64,000 nucleotides of DNA from Myxococcales bacterium (lineage in GTDB: Bacteria; Myxococcota; Myxococcia; Myxococcales; Myxococcaceae), in assembly GCA_016191815.1 (NCBI GenBank), contig JACPVI010000020.1, positions 1-64,000 on the forward strand. Direction: 5' to 3'. Within the stretch, counting starts at the first letter, position 1. Every line of letters starts with the position of its first letter. This document shows positions 40,924 to 49,628 of the stretch, one piece after another. The notes beneath the pieces were generated by a model. The model did not search any database. It had not been told where the DNA came from and saw only the letters and a program-made list of their open reading frames with translations. The translations under genes and the position numbers were made by a program.

Positions 40924-42513
40924 CTACTGGGCGCGCGCGCCTGGCTCGAAGGGAACGCTGGGCACCTGGTCCCTGTGGAGCCAGGTCTTCCGGTCGAGGA
41001 CTCGGCAGCTGATGGCGAAGCGCATGTCGTCGCCTTCGATGCGGGCGTGGCCCGAAAGGTCGGCCCGGGTGAGCGCCAGCTTGAGGATGCGGTCGTGGGC
41101 CCGGGCGGAGAGGCCGAGCTGCCAGACTGCCGTCTCCAGGTCGGCCTGGGCCTTGGGGCTGATCTGGCAGTAGCGGCGGAGCTGGCGCGGCGACATCTGG
41201 GCGTTGCAGTAGGTGCCCGCCTCGGGTCGAAACCGGAAGCGCTGGCGGTCGCGGGCCTGCTCCACCCTGGCCCGGTAGTACGTGGAGGGCCGCTCCGCCG
41301 AGTCCAGGGCGGTGAGGTGCCGGAGCTCCACCGGGCGCGTCTCCAGGGTGATGTCGATTCGGTCCAAGAGCGGCCCGCTCACCTTCGCGTGGTACTCGGC
41401 CACCCTAAGGCGGTTGCAGCGGCAGTCGCGCTCGATGACGTTGTAGTAGCCGCATGGGCAGGGGTTCATCGCGGCCACCAGCATCACCCGGCAGGGGTAG
41501 GAGACGTTGTGCGCCGCGCGCGCCAGGCGGACCACGCCCTCCTCCAAGGGCTGCCTCAGCACCTCGAGGACGTTCTTCCGGAACTCGGGCAATTCGTCTA
41601 GGAAGAGCACTCCGTGGTGGGCCATCGAAAGCTCGCCGGGGCGAGTTTGCGGCCCGCCTCCCACCAGGCCGGCGTCGGAGATGGTGTGGTGCGGTGAGCG
41701 GAACGGCCTGGACTGCACCAGCGCCTGGCCTTCTCCGAGCAGGCCCAGCACCGAGTAGATCTTGGTCACCTCCAGCGCTTCCTGGAAGCTCATCGGAGGG
41801 AGGATGGTGGGGAGCCTCCGGGCGAGCATCGTCTTCCCGGAGCCGGGCGGCCCGCACATCAGCATGTTGTGGCCTCCCGCGGCCGCCAGCTCGAGAGCGT
41901 CCTTCACCTCGGACTGGCCTCGGACGTCGGACATGTCCAAGGACGGGGCCTGTCCGGGAGGGGCCGGAGGCTCTTCGCCGCGGCAGAAAGGGGCGACCGG
42001 TGCAGCTCCGTTCAGGTGTTCCACCGCCTCGCGCACCTGAGAGACCGGGATGACTTCGATCCGGTCGACCAGCGAAGCCTCGGCGGCGTTTGAGAGGGGG
42101 ACCATCACTCCCTTGAATCCGCCGTCGCGCGCGGCGAGGGCGAGCGGAAGCACCCCGCGGATCGGCTTCACCGCGCCGTCCAGCGACAGCTCCCCGCCGA
42201 ACAGGTAGTGCCCAAGCGGCTCCTCCTCGAGGAGGCGGGCGGCGGCGAGCACTCCGAGGGCGAGGGGAAGCTCGAAGGCCGCGCCCTCCTTCTTGATGTC
42301 GGCGGGCGCGAGGTTGACGGTGACGCGCTTGTGCGGGAGCTGGTAGCCGGAGTTCTTCAGCGCGGAGAGCACCCGCACCTTGCTCTCCTTGACCGCGCCG
42401 TCGGGCAGGCCGACCACGTTGAAGTACGGCAGCCCGATAGACATCTCCACCTCCACCTCCACCACCACGGCGTCGATGCCCATCAACGCCCCGGACCTCA
42501 CCCTCGCAAGCAT
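40924..42513 (-). CDS. comM: YifB/ComM-family Mg-chelatase-like AAA ATPase
   Basis: The 529-residue protein has an N-terminal Lon-like S5 fold (MLARVRSGALMGIDAVVVEV), Walker A in CGPPGSGKTMLARRL at about residue 222, and Walker B LFLDELPEF. A zinc-like NPCPCGY segment and a C-terminal Mg_chelatase_C region (TYCNAQMSPRQLRRYC, then RAHDRILKLALT) follow. In competent bacteria ComM is a branch-migration helicase that helps integrate transformed DNA; in others the role is unknown. The start is ATG 42513. The upstream region holds a large inverted repeat. Confidence 0.92.
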   Translation of the reverse strand: MLARVRSGALMGIDAVVVEVEVEMSIGLPYFNVVGLPDGAVKESKVRVLSALKNSGYQLPHKRVTVNLAPADIKKEGAAFELPLALGVLAAARLLEEEPLGHYLFGGELSLDGAVKPIRGVLPLALAARDGGFKGVMVPLSNAAEASLVDRIEVIPVSQVREAVEHLNGAAPVAPFCRGEEPPAPPGQAPSLDMSDVRGQSEVKDALELAAAGGHNMLMCGPPGSGKTMLARRLPTILPPMSFQEALEVTKIYSVLGLLGEGQALVQSRPFRSPHHTISDAGLVGGGPQTRPGELSMAHHGVLFLDELPEFRKNVLEVLRQPLEEGVVRLARAAHNVSYPCRVMLVAAMNPCPCGYYNVIERDCRCNRLRVAEYHAKVSGPLLDRIDITLETRPVELRHLTALDSAERPSTYYRARVEQARDRQRFRFRPEAGTYCNAQMSPRQLRRYCQISPKAQADLETAVWQLGLSARAHDRILKLALTRADLSGHARIEGDDMRFAISCRVLDRKTWLHRDQVPSVPFEPGARAQ

Positions 42514-42674
42514 CGTCGGCCTCCTCCGGGTGGGCCCAAGCAACCAGCGTACCCGGGAGGGCCGGCTCGGCACGTCAGAGGCATTTCTCAATTGCTGAAG
42601 TGACGCGGGACAAAGATGCCGCTCCGAGAATGGAGACGGCCGTCCAGGTCGCGACGGCTGATTGGTGACAAAGT

Positions 42675-42855
42675 ACAACCGCCGGGTGCGGTACCGGGAC
42701 CGGGTGCGGCTTCGGGCGCGGGGACGGGAACGACTCACGGCGGCGGGGACGGCGAACGCGGGGGAACCCAGCCTACCGCGCACCTGCCCGCCACCGTCCC
42801 CGTACCCCTGCCCGTTCCCGAGGCCGAACCCGGTCCCGGTACCGCACCCGGTTGT
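42675..42855. repeat. Large inverted repeat downstream of the exbD genes
   Basis: A perfect 23-bp arm at 42683-42705 is complementary to 42828-42850, and imperfect pairing extends the arms to 42675-42714 and 42816-42855. The loop of 122 bases has GTACCC/GTTCCC-like six-base repetition. It lies just after the stop of the second exbD gene (minus strand) and 162 bases upstream of comM. It may end the Ton operon transcript or be a dispersed repeat. No gene is visible in 42514-42862. Confidence 0.75.
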
Positions 42856-42862
42856 TCCGCCT

Positions 42863-43354
42863 TCAGGGCGACGGGGCGGGAGCGAGCGGCGCACTCGGCT
42901 CAGGCGAGGGCGCGTTGCGCTCGGGAAGCTCGGTCATCATCCCCAGGGTCTCGGCCCCGGCCTGCTTCGCGCCGTCGAGCGCGGTCACCAGCTTGCCGTA
43001 GTTCGCGCGATCGTCGGCCATGAAGAACACCAGCCGGTCGCCGATGCGCTTGGCGGCGAGGATGCGGCGCAGCCGATTCACGTAATCGGCCGGCTCGATC
43101 TTCTCGGTGTTGATGGTCAGCTCGCCCTCGGCGGAGAGGCCCACCACCAACTGGTCGGGAGGGACCTCGGAGATCTCCTCCACCTGCTCGGTGGTCGGCA
43201 CCCGAACCTCGATGTCCTTCTCCATCAACGGCGTCACCACCATGAAGATGATGAGCAAGACCAGCACCACGTCGACCAGCGGCGTGACGTTGATCTCCGA
43301 GTTGGGCTTGCCCGCCGGCTGGACCGCAAACTTCCTTTTCCGGGGCAAGGCCAT
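42863..43354 (-). CDS. exbD: ExbD/TolR-type biopolymer transport protein (second copy)
   Basis: The 163-residue protein has a short N-terminal cytosolic tail, then SEINVTPLVDVVLVLLIIFMVVTPLM, the ExbD membrane helix with the essential proton-carrying Asp. A periplasmic domain ends in a proline-rich tail (PSPEPSAPLAPAPSP). It is the fourth gene of a minus-strand operon after tonB, exbB and another exbD (6 bases from the latter). Two different ExbD proteins per motor occur in several Myxococcota and some other bacteria. Its C-terminal tail distinguishes it from the first copy. Confidence 0.9.
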   Translation of the reverse strand: MALPRKRKFAVQPAGKPNSEINVTPLVDVVLVLLIIFMVVTPLMEKDIEVRVPTTEQVEEISEVPPDQLVVGLSAEGELTINTEKIEPADYVNRLRRILAAKRIGDRLVFFMADDRANYGKLVTALDGAKQAGAETLGMMTELPERNAPSPEPSAPLAPAPSP

Positions 43355-43360
43355 CGGACG

Positions 43361-43780
43361 CTATTTCTCCTTCAGCTCCTCGACGCCCAGGGCCACGCCC
43401 TTGGTCCCCGCCTTGCGGGCGAGGTTCATCACCCGCCGCACGTCCCCGAAGGTCAGCACCTCGTCTCCCTTGAGGAGTACCTTCCTCCCCGGCGCCGCGG
43501 CGAGCCGCGACCTCAGCGCCTCCTCCAGGAGCGCCTCATCGAAGGCGTCGGCCTCCAAGAAGATCCGCTTGTCCGGGGTGACCGAGAGGACGATCGGATC
43601 TGCGCTCTTCTCTTCTTTTTCGATCTTGCTCGCCTTCGGAAGCCGCACGTCCTTGCCGCGCTGTAGCATCGGGGTGACCACCATGAAGATGATCAAGAGG
43701 ACCAGCACCACGTCCACCAGCGGCGTGACGTTGATCTCGCTCTTGATGCCGCCGGAGCCTCCGCCGACTGACATCGCCAT
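43361..43780 (-). CDS. exbD: ExbD/TolR-type biopolymer transport protein (first copy)
   Basis: The 139-residue protein contains SEINVTPLVDVVLVLLIIFMVVTPML almost identical to its neighbour, followed by a periplasmic domain (VLLKGDEVLTFGDVRRVMNLARKAG). It forms the inner-membrane proton channel with ExbB. It starts at ATG 43780, with MSVGGG at 43774 as an alternative. It is 16 bases after exbB and 6 bases before the second exbD, so the operon order is tonB-exbB-exbD-exbD. Confidence 0.9.
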   Translation of the reverse strand: MAMSVGGGSGGIKSEINVTPLVDVVLVLLIIFMVVTPMLQRGKDVRLPKASKIEKEEKSADPIVLSVTPDKRIFLEADAFDEALLEEALRSRLAAAPGRKVLLKGDEVLTFGDVRRVMNLARKAGTKGVALGVEELKEK

Positions 43781-43796
43781 GGCCTTTTTTGCTCCG

Positions 43797-44471
43797 CTAC
43801 TGGCCCGAGTGGCCGGCCGCCTGCTTGGCCACCACGTCGAGGAACTCGTTGGACGACTCCGAGATGGCCACCGCGCGGGCGTCGACCCAGCCCTGCAGGA
43901 AGTTGTAGGCCATCACCGCGGGGATCGCCACCAAGAGGCCGAAGGCGGTCGTCACCAGGGCCTCGGCGATTCCCGCCGACACCGTGCCCAGGCCTCCCGA
44001 GCCGGCCTTCGCCATCTGCTGGAAGGCGGTCACGATGCCCATCACCGTCCCGAGCAGCCCCACGAAGGGCGAGGTGGAGCCGATGGTGGCCAGCACCGAG
44101 AGGCCCCGCTTGAGGCTCTGCACCTCGCGCTGGGCCTGTCGTTCGAGGGCCCGCGCCACCGATTCTACCGCCACCTCCCGCTCGCTCCGGGGCGAGACCC
44201 TCCAGGCGGTGAGCCCGGAGCCGATCACCCGGCCCAGGTGGCCGACCTTCTGCCCCAGGTTGGACCCCGAGGCGCTCGCGAGGTCTCCCTTGGCGAGCAT
44301 CGCCGCCATCTTCGCGGCGAAGCTCCTGGACTCGCCGCTGGACCGGTTGAACACCACCAACCGCTCCGCCATCACAATCAGCGAGGCCACCGACATCACC
44401 CCGAGGACGACCACGATTCCCCGGGCGAATAACCCCATGTGTCCCCAAAGATCAGTCAGCGTGAATTGCAT
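43797..44471 (-). CDS. exbB: ExbB/TolQ/MotA-type proton channel protein
   Basis: The 224-residue protein has three membrane segments: about 15-35 (ARGIVVVLGVMSVASLIVM), about 125-150 (GSTSPFVGLLGTVMGIVTAF) and about 168-190 (EALVTTAFGLLVAIPAVMAYNF). The last two carry the MotA/TolQ/ExbB signature. It provides proton-driven energy to TonB. ATG 44471 is used. It lies between tonB (57 bases) and exbD on the same strand. Confidence 0.92.
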   Translation of the reverse strand: MQFTLTDLWGHMGLFARGIVVVLGVMSVASLIVMAERLVVFNRSSGESRSFAAKMAAMLAKGDLASASGSNLGQKVGHLGRVIGSGLTAWRVSPRSEREVAVESVARALERQAQREVQSLKRGLSVLATIGSTSPFVGLLGTVMGIVTAFQQMAKAGSGGLGTVSAGIAEALVTTAFGLLVAIPAVMAYNFLQGWVDARAVAISESSNEFLDVVAKQAAGHSGQ

Positions 44472-44528
44472 GGCTCCTCTGTCGCCCGGTAATCGTGCCG
44501 CGCGCCGGCGCTTTGGCTCGTCATACCG

Positions 44529-45266
44529 CTAGCGGTTTGGAAGGACCAGCCTGATGGTGATGGTGTAGTCCACCGAGACTGGCCGCCCCTGATACTTCAC
44601 CGGGGTGTACTTCCAGTTCGACAGGGCCTCGAGCACCGCCTTCTCCATGTGCGGCAGCGGCTTGACGATGCGGCAGTTCTGGAGCGTCCCCTCCACGGTG
44701 ATCACGCACTTCACCAGCATCACTCCCTGGATCCTCGCCGCCAGCGCTTCGTGCGTGTACCGAGGAGGCTCCCCCGAAACCCGCTCCGGCCGCGTCATTC
44801 CCTCGCCGAACGGCAGCACCTCGGAGCCGAGCTGCCCTCCGAGCTGGCCGCCCAGGGTGCCGCCCACCACTCCGCCGACCACTCCTCCCTCCACTCCGCC
44901 TTCCACGCCCCCTTCCACATCTTCCTCGGTCTCCTCCTCCGCCTCGGGCTCTGGGTCCGCCTCGGGGGGCTTCTCGGTGGGAATCTCCTTGGGCTGGACG
45001 ATGGTCTCCGGCTTGGGGATGACTTTCTTCTCCGCCTTCTTCTCCACCTTGGGCTTCGACCCGCCCTTCGGCGGAGGCGGCGGGGGCGGAGGAGGTGGGG
45101 CCGCGAAGAAGGTGACCATCGCGTCGTTCTTCTGCGCCGATTGAGGGCTGGAGGAAATCCACAGCGCGGCCGCGAATAGCAACAGGTGCGCCCCCACCGA
45201 GATGAGGGTCCCGGTGCCAAGCCGGCTCTTGGGGGTCTGCCCGCGATCGAGGACCGAGTCGAACAT
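44529..45266 (-). CDS. tonB: TonB-type energy transducer
   Basis: The 245-residue protein has one N-terminal membrane anchor (LISVGAHLLLFAAALWIS). A poly-proline/lysine periplasmic linker with ten consecutive Pro follows, then an acidic part and a GG-x-x repeat series (VEGG three times, then VVGG, TLGG, QLGG). The C-terminal TonB domain ends in NWKYTPVKYQGRPVSVDYT. I prefer ATG 45266 over the upstream TTG 45275. It heads the Ton operon and faces the TonB-dependent receptor. The glycine-repeat spacer is unusual for classical TonB but I think it common in myxobacterial ones. Confidence 0.88.
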   Translation of the reverse strand: MFDSVLDRGQTPKSRLGTGTLISVGAHLLLFAAALWISSSPQSAQKNDAMVTFFAAPPPPPPPPPPKGGSKPKVEKKAEKKVIPKPETIVQPKEIPTEKPPEADPEPEAEEETEEDVEGGVEGGVEGGVVGGVVGGTLGGQLGGQLGSEVLPFGEGMTRPERVSGEPPRYTHEALAARIQGVMLVKCVITVEGTLQNCRIVKPLPHMEKAVLEALSNWKYTPVKYQGRPVSVDYTITIRLVLPNR

Positions 45267-45376
45267 GCCGCTCAAGCTCCGCCGACTGTTGACACCCGCC
45301 GCCCCCCCCGCCGTTCCCTCAACATATACCCGGCCGGTCGCGGCCGGCGAAGTGCAAAGTCCGCGTCAAACTCCTG

Positions 45377-45404
45377 TTGACACGCGGAAGTCCCCGAGTA
45401 TGTT
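45377..45404 (+). promoter_or_regulatory. Strong sigma-70 promoter of the TonB receptor gene
   Basis: TTGACA (45377-45382) and TATGTT (45399-45404) are 16 bases apart. They lie 44 bases upstream of the receptor start GTG 45448, which has GGAGGGGG in front. A second TTGACA at 45289 has no properly spaced -10. No iron box (Fur) is recognisable. Confidence 0.65.
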
Positions 45405-45447
45405 GCGCCGCCAGTCTTCGTAGCCTACCGCTTGGAGGGGGTTCTCC

Positions 45448-48400
45448 GTGCGCATCAATCGCAATCGTGGTGTAGCGCGAATCGTGCGAGCATCGTTGCT
45501 CGCCGGCTCGCTCTTCGGCTCTGCCGCGCTCGCGCAGGGCACGGCGGTGCTCACCGGCACCGTCAATGACGCTGCCACCAAGCAGCCGGTCGGCGACGTG
45601 GTCGTCACCGCGACCTCTCCCTCGCTGCAAGGCGAGCAGGTGGTGGTGACCGACGACACCGGCCTCTACCGCATCCCCAACCTGCCGCCGGGCGCGTACA
45701 CCATCCGGCTGGAGAAGGAAGCCTACAAGCCCTTCTCCCGCGGCGACATCAACGTCCGGATCGACCGCACCATCCGCGTCAACGTGGAGCTGTTGCCCGA
45801 GGCGCTCAAGGGCGAGGAGGTGGTCGTGGTCGGCCGCGCGCCCACCATCGACATCGGCTCCACCTCGACCGGGGTCAGCGTGGGCTCGGAGTTCATCCGC
45901 AACATCGCGGTGGCCAGGCCGGGCGGGAAGAACTCGGCCTCGCGCTCCTTCGAGTCGTTGGCCGACATCGCCCCCGGCGCCAACGCCGACCTCTACGGGG
46001 TGTCGTTGAACGGCACCACCTCGCCGGAGAACAACTTCGTGGTGGACGGGCTGTCGGTGAACGACCCGGCCTACGGCCTGCTCGGCACTCCGCTCACGGT
46101 GGACTTCATCCAAGAGGTGAACGTCATCTCCGGCGCCTTCATGCCCGAGTATGGCCGCGCCACCGGCGGCATCATGAACGTGGTCACCAAGAGCGGCTCC
46201 AACGAGTTCCACGGCTCGGTGTTCGGCAACATCACTCCCGGCGCGCTCGAGGGGGAGACCCCTGACATCAAGCGCGAGGGCACCGTCATCGCCACCAAGA
46301 CCACCCTGTGGAACCAGGGCGACTTCGGTGCCGAGATGGGCGGGCCGGTCCTCAAGGACAAGCTGTGGTTCTACGCCGGCTTCGCCCCCTCGTTCACCCG
46401 CTATCGGCTCTTGCGGAGCTTGAACCAGATTCGCTACCCCACCAGGCCCGATGGGACGAACTACACCCCGCAAGAAATCCGGTCGCAGGGAATCCAGTCG
46501 GTCAAGGACGAGACCGGCTTCACCCTCACCGATCCCATCACCGGCACCGAGCAGTCGTACTTCGCCGACATGCGCAGCTTCCAGTACATCGGGAAGCTCA
46601 CCTACCTGCTCTCGGCGGACCACAACCTCACCCTGTCGGTCTACGGCACTCCGACCACCTCGGGCGGGCAGAACCGCTTCGGCATCGATCCCCAGGACGG
46701 CTCGGTGGAGGTCGGCAACATCGTCGGCCACATCGCCGCGCTGGCCCACCGCTACACCGCCAACGCCAACGACGTCTCCCTCAAGTGGTCTTCCTCGTTC
46801 ATGGACAAGCACGCCTTGCTCGACATCGCCTTGGGTTGGCACCACCAGGACTCCGGGGTCGCTCCAATGGACGGCTCGCGGGTGGGCGGCACCCAAGGCT
46901 TGGCTGGGAACCCGGGGGTCATCTACCGGCGAACCCAGGCCCACTCCATCGCCGAGTTCGAGGACTTGCCGGCGGGCTCCCTCTGCGAGGACGCCGCCAC
47001 CGCCGCGTCCACCGCGGTGCGGGGCGCGAAGTACTGCCCGGTGACCAACTACCGCATCGGCGGGCCGAGCTACCTTGATGAGGCCGCGCTGGACCGCTAC
47101 CAGGGCAAGATTGTCGGCACCTACCTCTTCAGCGCGGTGGGGCACCACGAGGTCAAGGCCGGCCTGGACTTCGAGACCATGTCCTACAAGCACGACAAGG
47201 GCTACTCGGGCGGCTATCTGCTCCGCGAGTCGACCAGCGGCACCAACTTCGCAGACATCCGGCAGTACGGCTACGTCACCGAGCCGGACGTGACCACCCA
47301 GCAACTGCTCGCCACAGCCCGGTCGACCTCGGTGACCGGCGGCGGCTTCATCCAGGACAGCTGGAAGGTGCTCGACCTGTTCGCCTTGAACTTCGGCGTC
47401 CGCTACGACCAGCAGACCATCTACGGCAACAACGGCGGAGTGGGCATGGCGCTCAATGGCCAGGTCTCCCCGCGCGTGGGCTTCGTCTACGACTTCACCC
47501 AGCAGGGCCGGTCGAAGATCTTCGGCAACTACGCCCGCTTCTTCGAGGGCGTGCCGCTGGACGTCGGCGACCGCTCCTTCGGCGACGAGCGGCAGTTCAT
47601 GCGGATCCGCTTCCGCAGCGCGACCGCGTCGAGGAAGGGCTGCGACCCGCTCAAGGGCTACGACCGCACGACCGGCGAAGCGCCGCAGACCAAGAACGAG
47701 TGCCTCGATCCCAACAACTACGCCACGCTGGGCGGGTCGACGGACCCGAGTCAGCTGCTCTTCGTCACCGGTGGCGGCGACCGGACCCCGGTGGATCCCA
47801 ACCTCCAACCCCAAAGCTCCGATGAGATCGTGGTCGGCGGCGAGTACGAGGTCGTCCCCGACGGGAGCGCGGGCATTACCTACACCAAGCGCTACATGGT
47901 GAACGTGATCGAGGACATGAGCCGCGACGAGGCTAACACCTACTTCATCGGGAACCCGGGGTCCGGCATTGCCTCCGACTTCCCCAAGGCGGTGCGCGAC
48001 TACGACGCGGTGACGCTCTTCTTCACCAAGGCCTTCAGCGACAACTGGCTGGCCCAGGCCAGCTATACCTGGTCGACCCTGACCGGCAACTACGCGGGCC
48101 TGTTCCGGCCGGAGACCGGGCAGCTCGACCCGAACATCAACTCCGACTTCGACCTCATCTCGCTGCTCGACAACCGGCTCGGGCCGCTGCCGGGCGATCG
48201 CACCCACCAGATCAAGGTCTACGGCGCGAAGGAGTTCGTCCTCTCCGGCTCGATGGCCTTCAACCTCGGCCTTTCCTACCGGGGCCGTTCGGGCACGCCG
48301 CTCAACTACTACGCCTCCCACCCCATCTACGGGACGGACGAGGTGTTCGTGTTCCCCCGCGGCTCAGGCGGGCGGCTCCCCTGGCGGCACGACGTGGATA

Positions 48401-48726
48401 GCCACCTCGGCTTCACCTACAAGATCACCAAGGAGAACGCGGTCACCGTCTCGGTGGACGTGTTCAACCTGTTCAACTTCGCCGGGGTGGCCGGGCGCGA
48501 CCAGCGGTTCACCAACTCCGATTTGCAACCCTTCGTGAACAAGGACCCAAGCAAGACGCCGCAGGAGGCGGCCTGCATCGCCGGCTCGGACGCCAAGTGC
48601 GCCACGCCGCTGGTGCACACCGACGGCTCACCGTTCGAGATCTCGGAAATCAACCCCAATTTCAAGAACGTGTCCGCCTACCAGGCCCCCCGGAGCGTGC
48701 GCTTCGGGGCCAAGGTGACGTTCTAA
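45448..48726 (+). CDS. Oar-type TonB-dependent outer-membrane receptor
   Basis: The 1,092-residue protein has a signal peptide (cleavage after AALAQ, about residue 30), a carboxypeptidase-regulatory-like domain (GTVNDAATKQPVGDVVVTATSP, residues 35-115), a TonB plug (about 120-250, with FVVDGLSVNDPAYGLLGTP and GRATGGIMNVVTKSGSNEFHGS) and a large barrel to the C-terminus, ending RSVRFGAKVTF. This is the architecture of Oar from Myxococcus, which is needed for development and protein secretion. It is the partner of the divergent Ton operon. The ligand is unknown. Confidence 0.93.
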   Translation: MRINRNRGVARIVRASLLAGSLFGSAALAQGTAVLTGTVNDAATKQPVGDVVVTATSPSLQGEQVVVTDDTGLYRIPNLPPGAYTIRLEKEAYKPFSRGDINVRIDRTIRVNVELLPEALKGEEVVVVGRAPTIDIGSTSTGVSVGSEFIRNIAVARPGGKNSASRSFESLADIAPGANADLYGVSLNGTTSPENNFVVDGLSVNDPAYGLLGTPLTVDFIQEVNVISGAFMPEYGRATGGIMNVVTKSGSNEFHGSVFGNITPGALEGETPDIKREGTVIATKTTLWNQGDFGAEMGGPVLKDKLWFYAGFAPSFTRYRLLRSLNQIRYPTRPDGTNYTPQEIRSQGIQSVKDETGFTLTDPITGTEQSYFADMRSFQYIGKLTYLLSADHNLTLSVYGTPTTSGGQNRFGIDPQDGSVEVGNIVGHIAALAHRYTANANDVSLKWSSSFMDKHALLDIALGWHHQDSGVAPMDGSRVGGTQGLAGNPGVIYRRTQAHSIAEFEDLPAGSLCEDAATAASTAVRGAKYCPVTNYRIGGPSYLDEAALDRYQGKIVGTYLFSAVGHHEVKAGLDFETMSYKHDKGYSGGYLLRESTSGTNFADIRQYGYVTEPDVTTQQLLATARSTSVTGGGFIQDSWKVLDLFALNFGVRYDQQTIYGNNGGVGMALNGQVSPRVGFVYDFTQQGRSKIFGNYARFFEGVPLDVGDRSFGDERQFMRIRFRSATASRKGCDPLKGYDRTTGEAPQTKNECLDPNNYATLGGSTDPSQLLFVTGGGDRTPVDPNLQPQSSDEIVVGGEYEVVPDGSAGITYTKRYMVNVIEDMSRDEANTYFIGNPGSGIASDFPKAVRDYDAVTLFFTKAFSDNWLAQASYTWSTLTGNYAGLFRPETGQLDPNINSDFDLISLLDNRLGPLPGDRTHQIKVYGAKEFVLSGSMAFNLGLSYRGRSGTPLNYYASHPIYGTDEVFVFPRGSGGRLPWRHDVDSHLGFTYKITKENAVTVSVDVFNLFNFAGVAGRDQRFTNSDLQPFVNKDPSKTPQEAACIAGSDAKCATPLVHTDGSPFEISEINPNFKNVSAYQAPRSVRFGAKVTF

Positions 48727-48746
48727 GGAAAGGCACGGGGCAAACC

Positions 48747-49535
48747 ATGAAGCTACGAATCATCGGAATCGTCGCTGGCCTCATCGGAGTGGCGGCCTAC
48801 GTGGGCGCGTGCAACGTCCCACAGCCCTCGCCCGGCTGTCCGGTGGGACACGGTCCCTACGCGGTGAAGTTCACCAAGGTGACGGGGACCGGCCCCTGCT
48901 CGCAGATCCCCGGCGATCTGGTCGGGCTGGAGAAGTACGTGGTGCCCGGCGCCGCGGACGGGAAGGTGGCCATCCGCGTCAACACCCTCGGCTCGCTCTG
49001 GGCCGACGTGGGGCGGGTAGACCCGGCCGACCCCGACGGCAAGAAGATCAACGCCCTGGGGAAGATCGGCCTGGAGCCCGGCGGGGACAACTTCTGCCCC
49101 ATCACCGGCGTCTCCGCAGCGGAGCAGGCCTTCGAGGAAATCCCAGCGACGCCGAACCCCGACGGAGGCGCTGACCTGGATCCAGGCGCCCCGGCGCTGT
49201 CCATCAAGTACCAGTGGAAGAACTTCAAGGTGTACGCCACCGCGCTCGCTCCCGGCACCCAGTTCGCCAGCGACCTCACCTACACCGAGGACACCTGCAC
49301 CGCCGAGTACAAGGCCTGGGGCGTGTGGCCGCCGGTCGCCTGCGCCGGAGAGGACGCGGACGGCAACCCGGTTCCCGACGAGTCCCTCTGCCATCCCAAC
49401 CCGGACGCCGGTCAGCGGTCGGCTTGCGATCCCAATTCCGGCTTCTGCCTCAACTCCGACTTTGACGTGACCTGCGACAAGGACCTCATGCTCTGTGTCC
49501 TCAAGCAGGAGCCTCCCTCGCTGCTCAAGAAGTAG
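48747..49535 (+). CDS. Cysteine-rich lipoprotein downstream of the TonB receptor
   Basis: The 262-residue product has a lipoprotein signal (MKLRIIGIVAGLIGVAAYVGAC). The mature part holds ten further cysteines, which suggests disulfide bonds (CSQIPGD, FCPITG, DTCTAEYK, VACAGED, LCHPN, ACDPNSGFCLN, TCDKDLMLC). It starts 20 bases after the receptor stop and is followed by a strong terminator, so the receptor and lipoprotein form one transcript. By position it may be a surface-exposed accessory that hands substrate to the receptor, as SusD does for SusC, but it shows no SusD similarity. Confidence 0.7.
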   Translation: MKLRIIGIVAGLIGVAAYVGACNVPQPSPGCPVGHGPYAVKFTKVTGTGPCSQIPGDLVGLEKYVVPGAADGKVAIRVNTLGSLWADVGRVDPADPDGKKINALGKIGLEPGGDNFCPITGVSAAEQAFEEIPATPNPDGGADLDPGAPALSIKYQWKNFKVYATALAPGTQFASDLTYTEDTCTAEYKAWGVWPPVACAGEDADGNPVPDESLCHPNPDAGQRSACDPNSGFCLNSDFDVTCDKDLMLCVLKQEPPSLLKK

Positions 49536-49557
49536 CCTGCCAGCAGAGCCTTCACTC

Positions 49558-49597
49558 GAGGCCTCGGCTCCTTCCGGGAGCCGGGGCCTCTTCGTAT
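49558..49597 (+). terminator. Terminator after the receptor/lipoprotein operon
   Basis: GAGGCCTCGGCTCC (49558-49571) pairs with GGAGCCGGGGCCTC (49577-49590) with one T-G wobble and a 5-base loop, followed by TTCGTATT. It stands 23 bases after the lipoprotein stop and is a good intrinsic terminator. Confidence 0.75.
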
Positions 49598-49628
49598 TCG
49601 GCGCCCTCGTCTGTTATTGGGAGCGCCG

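Noticed and set aside
45289-45294. Second TTGACA upstream of the TonB receptor
   Set aside because: No -10-like hexamer occurs at 15-19 bases; TATACC is too far away.
45319-48321. 1,000-codon minus-strand open frame opposite the TonB receptor
   Set aside because: It is the antisense shadow of the receptor gene; the plus strand has signal peptide, plug and barrel, and the shadow has no family-like sequence.
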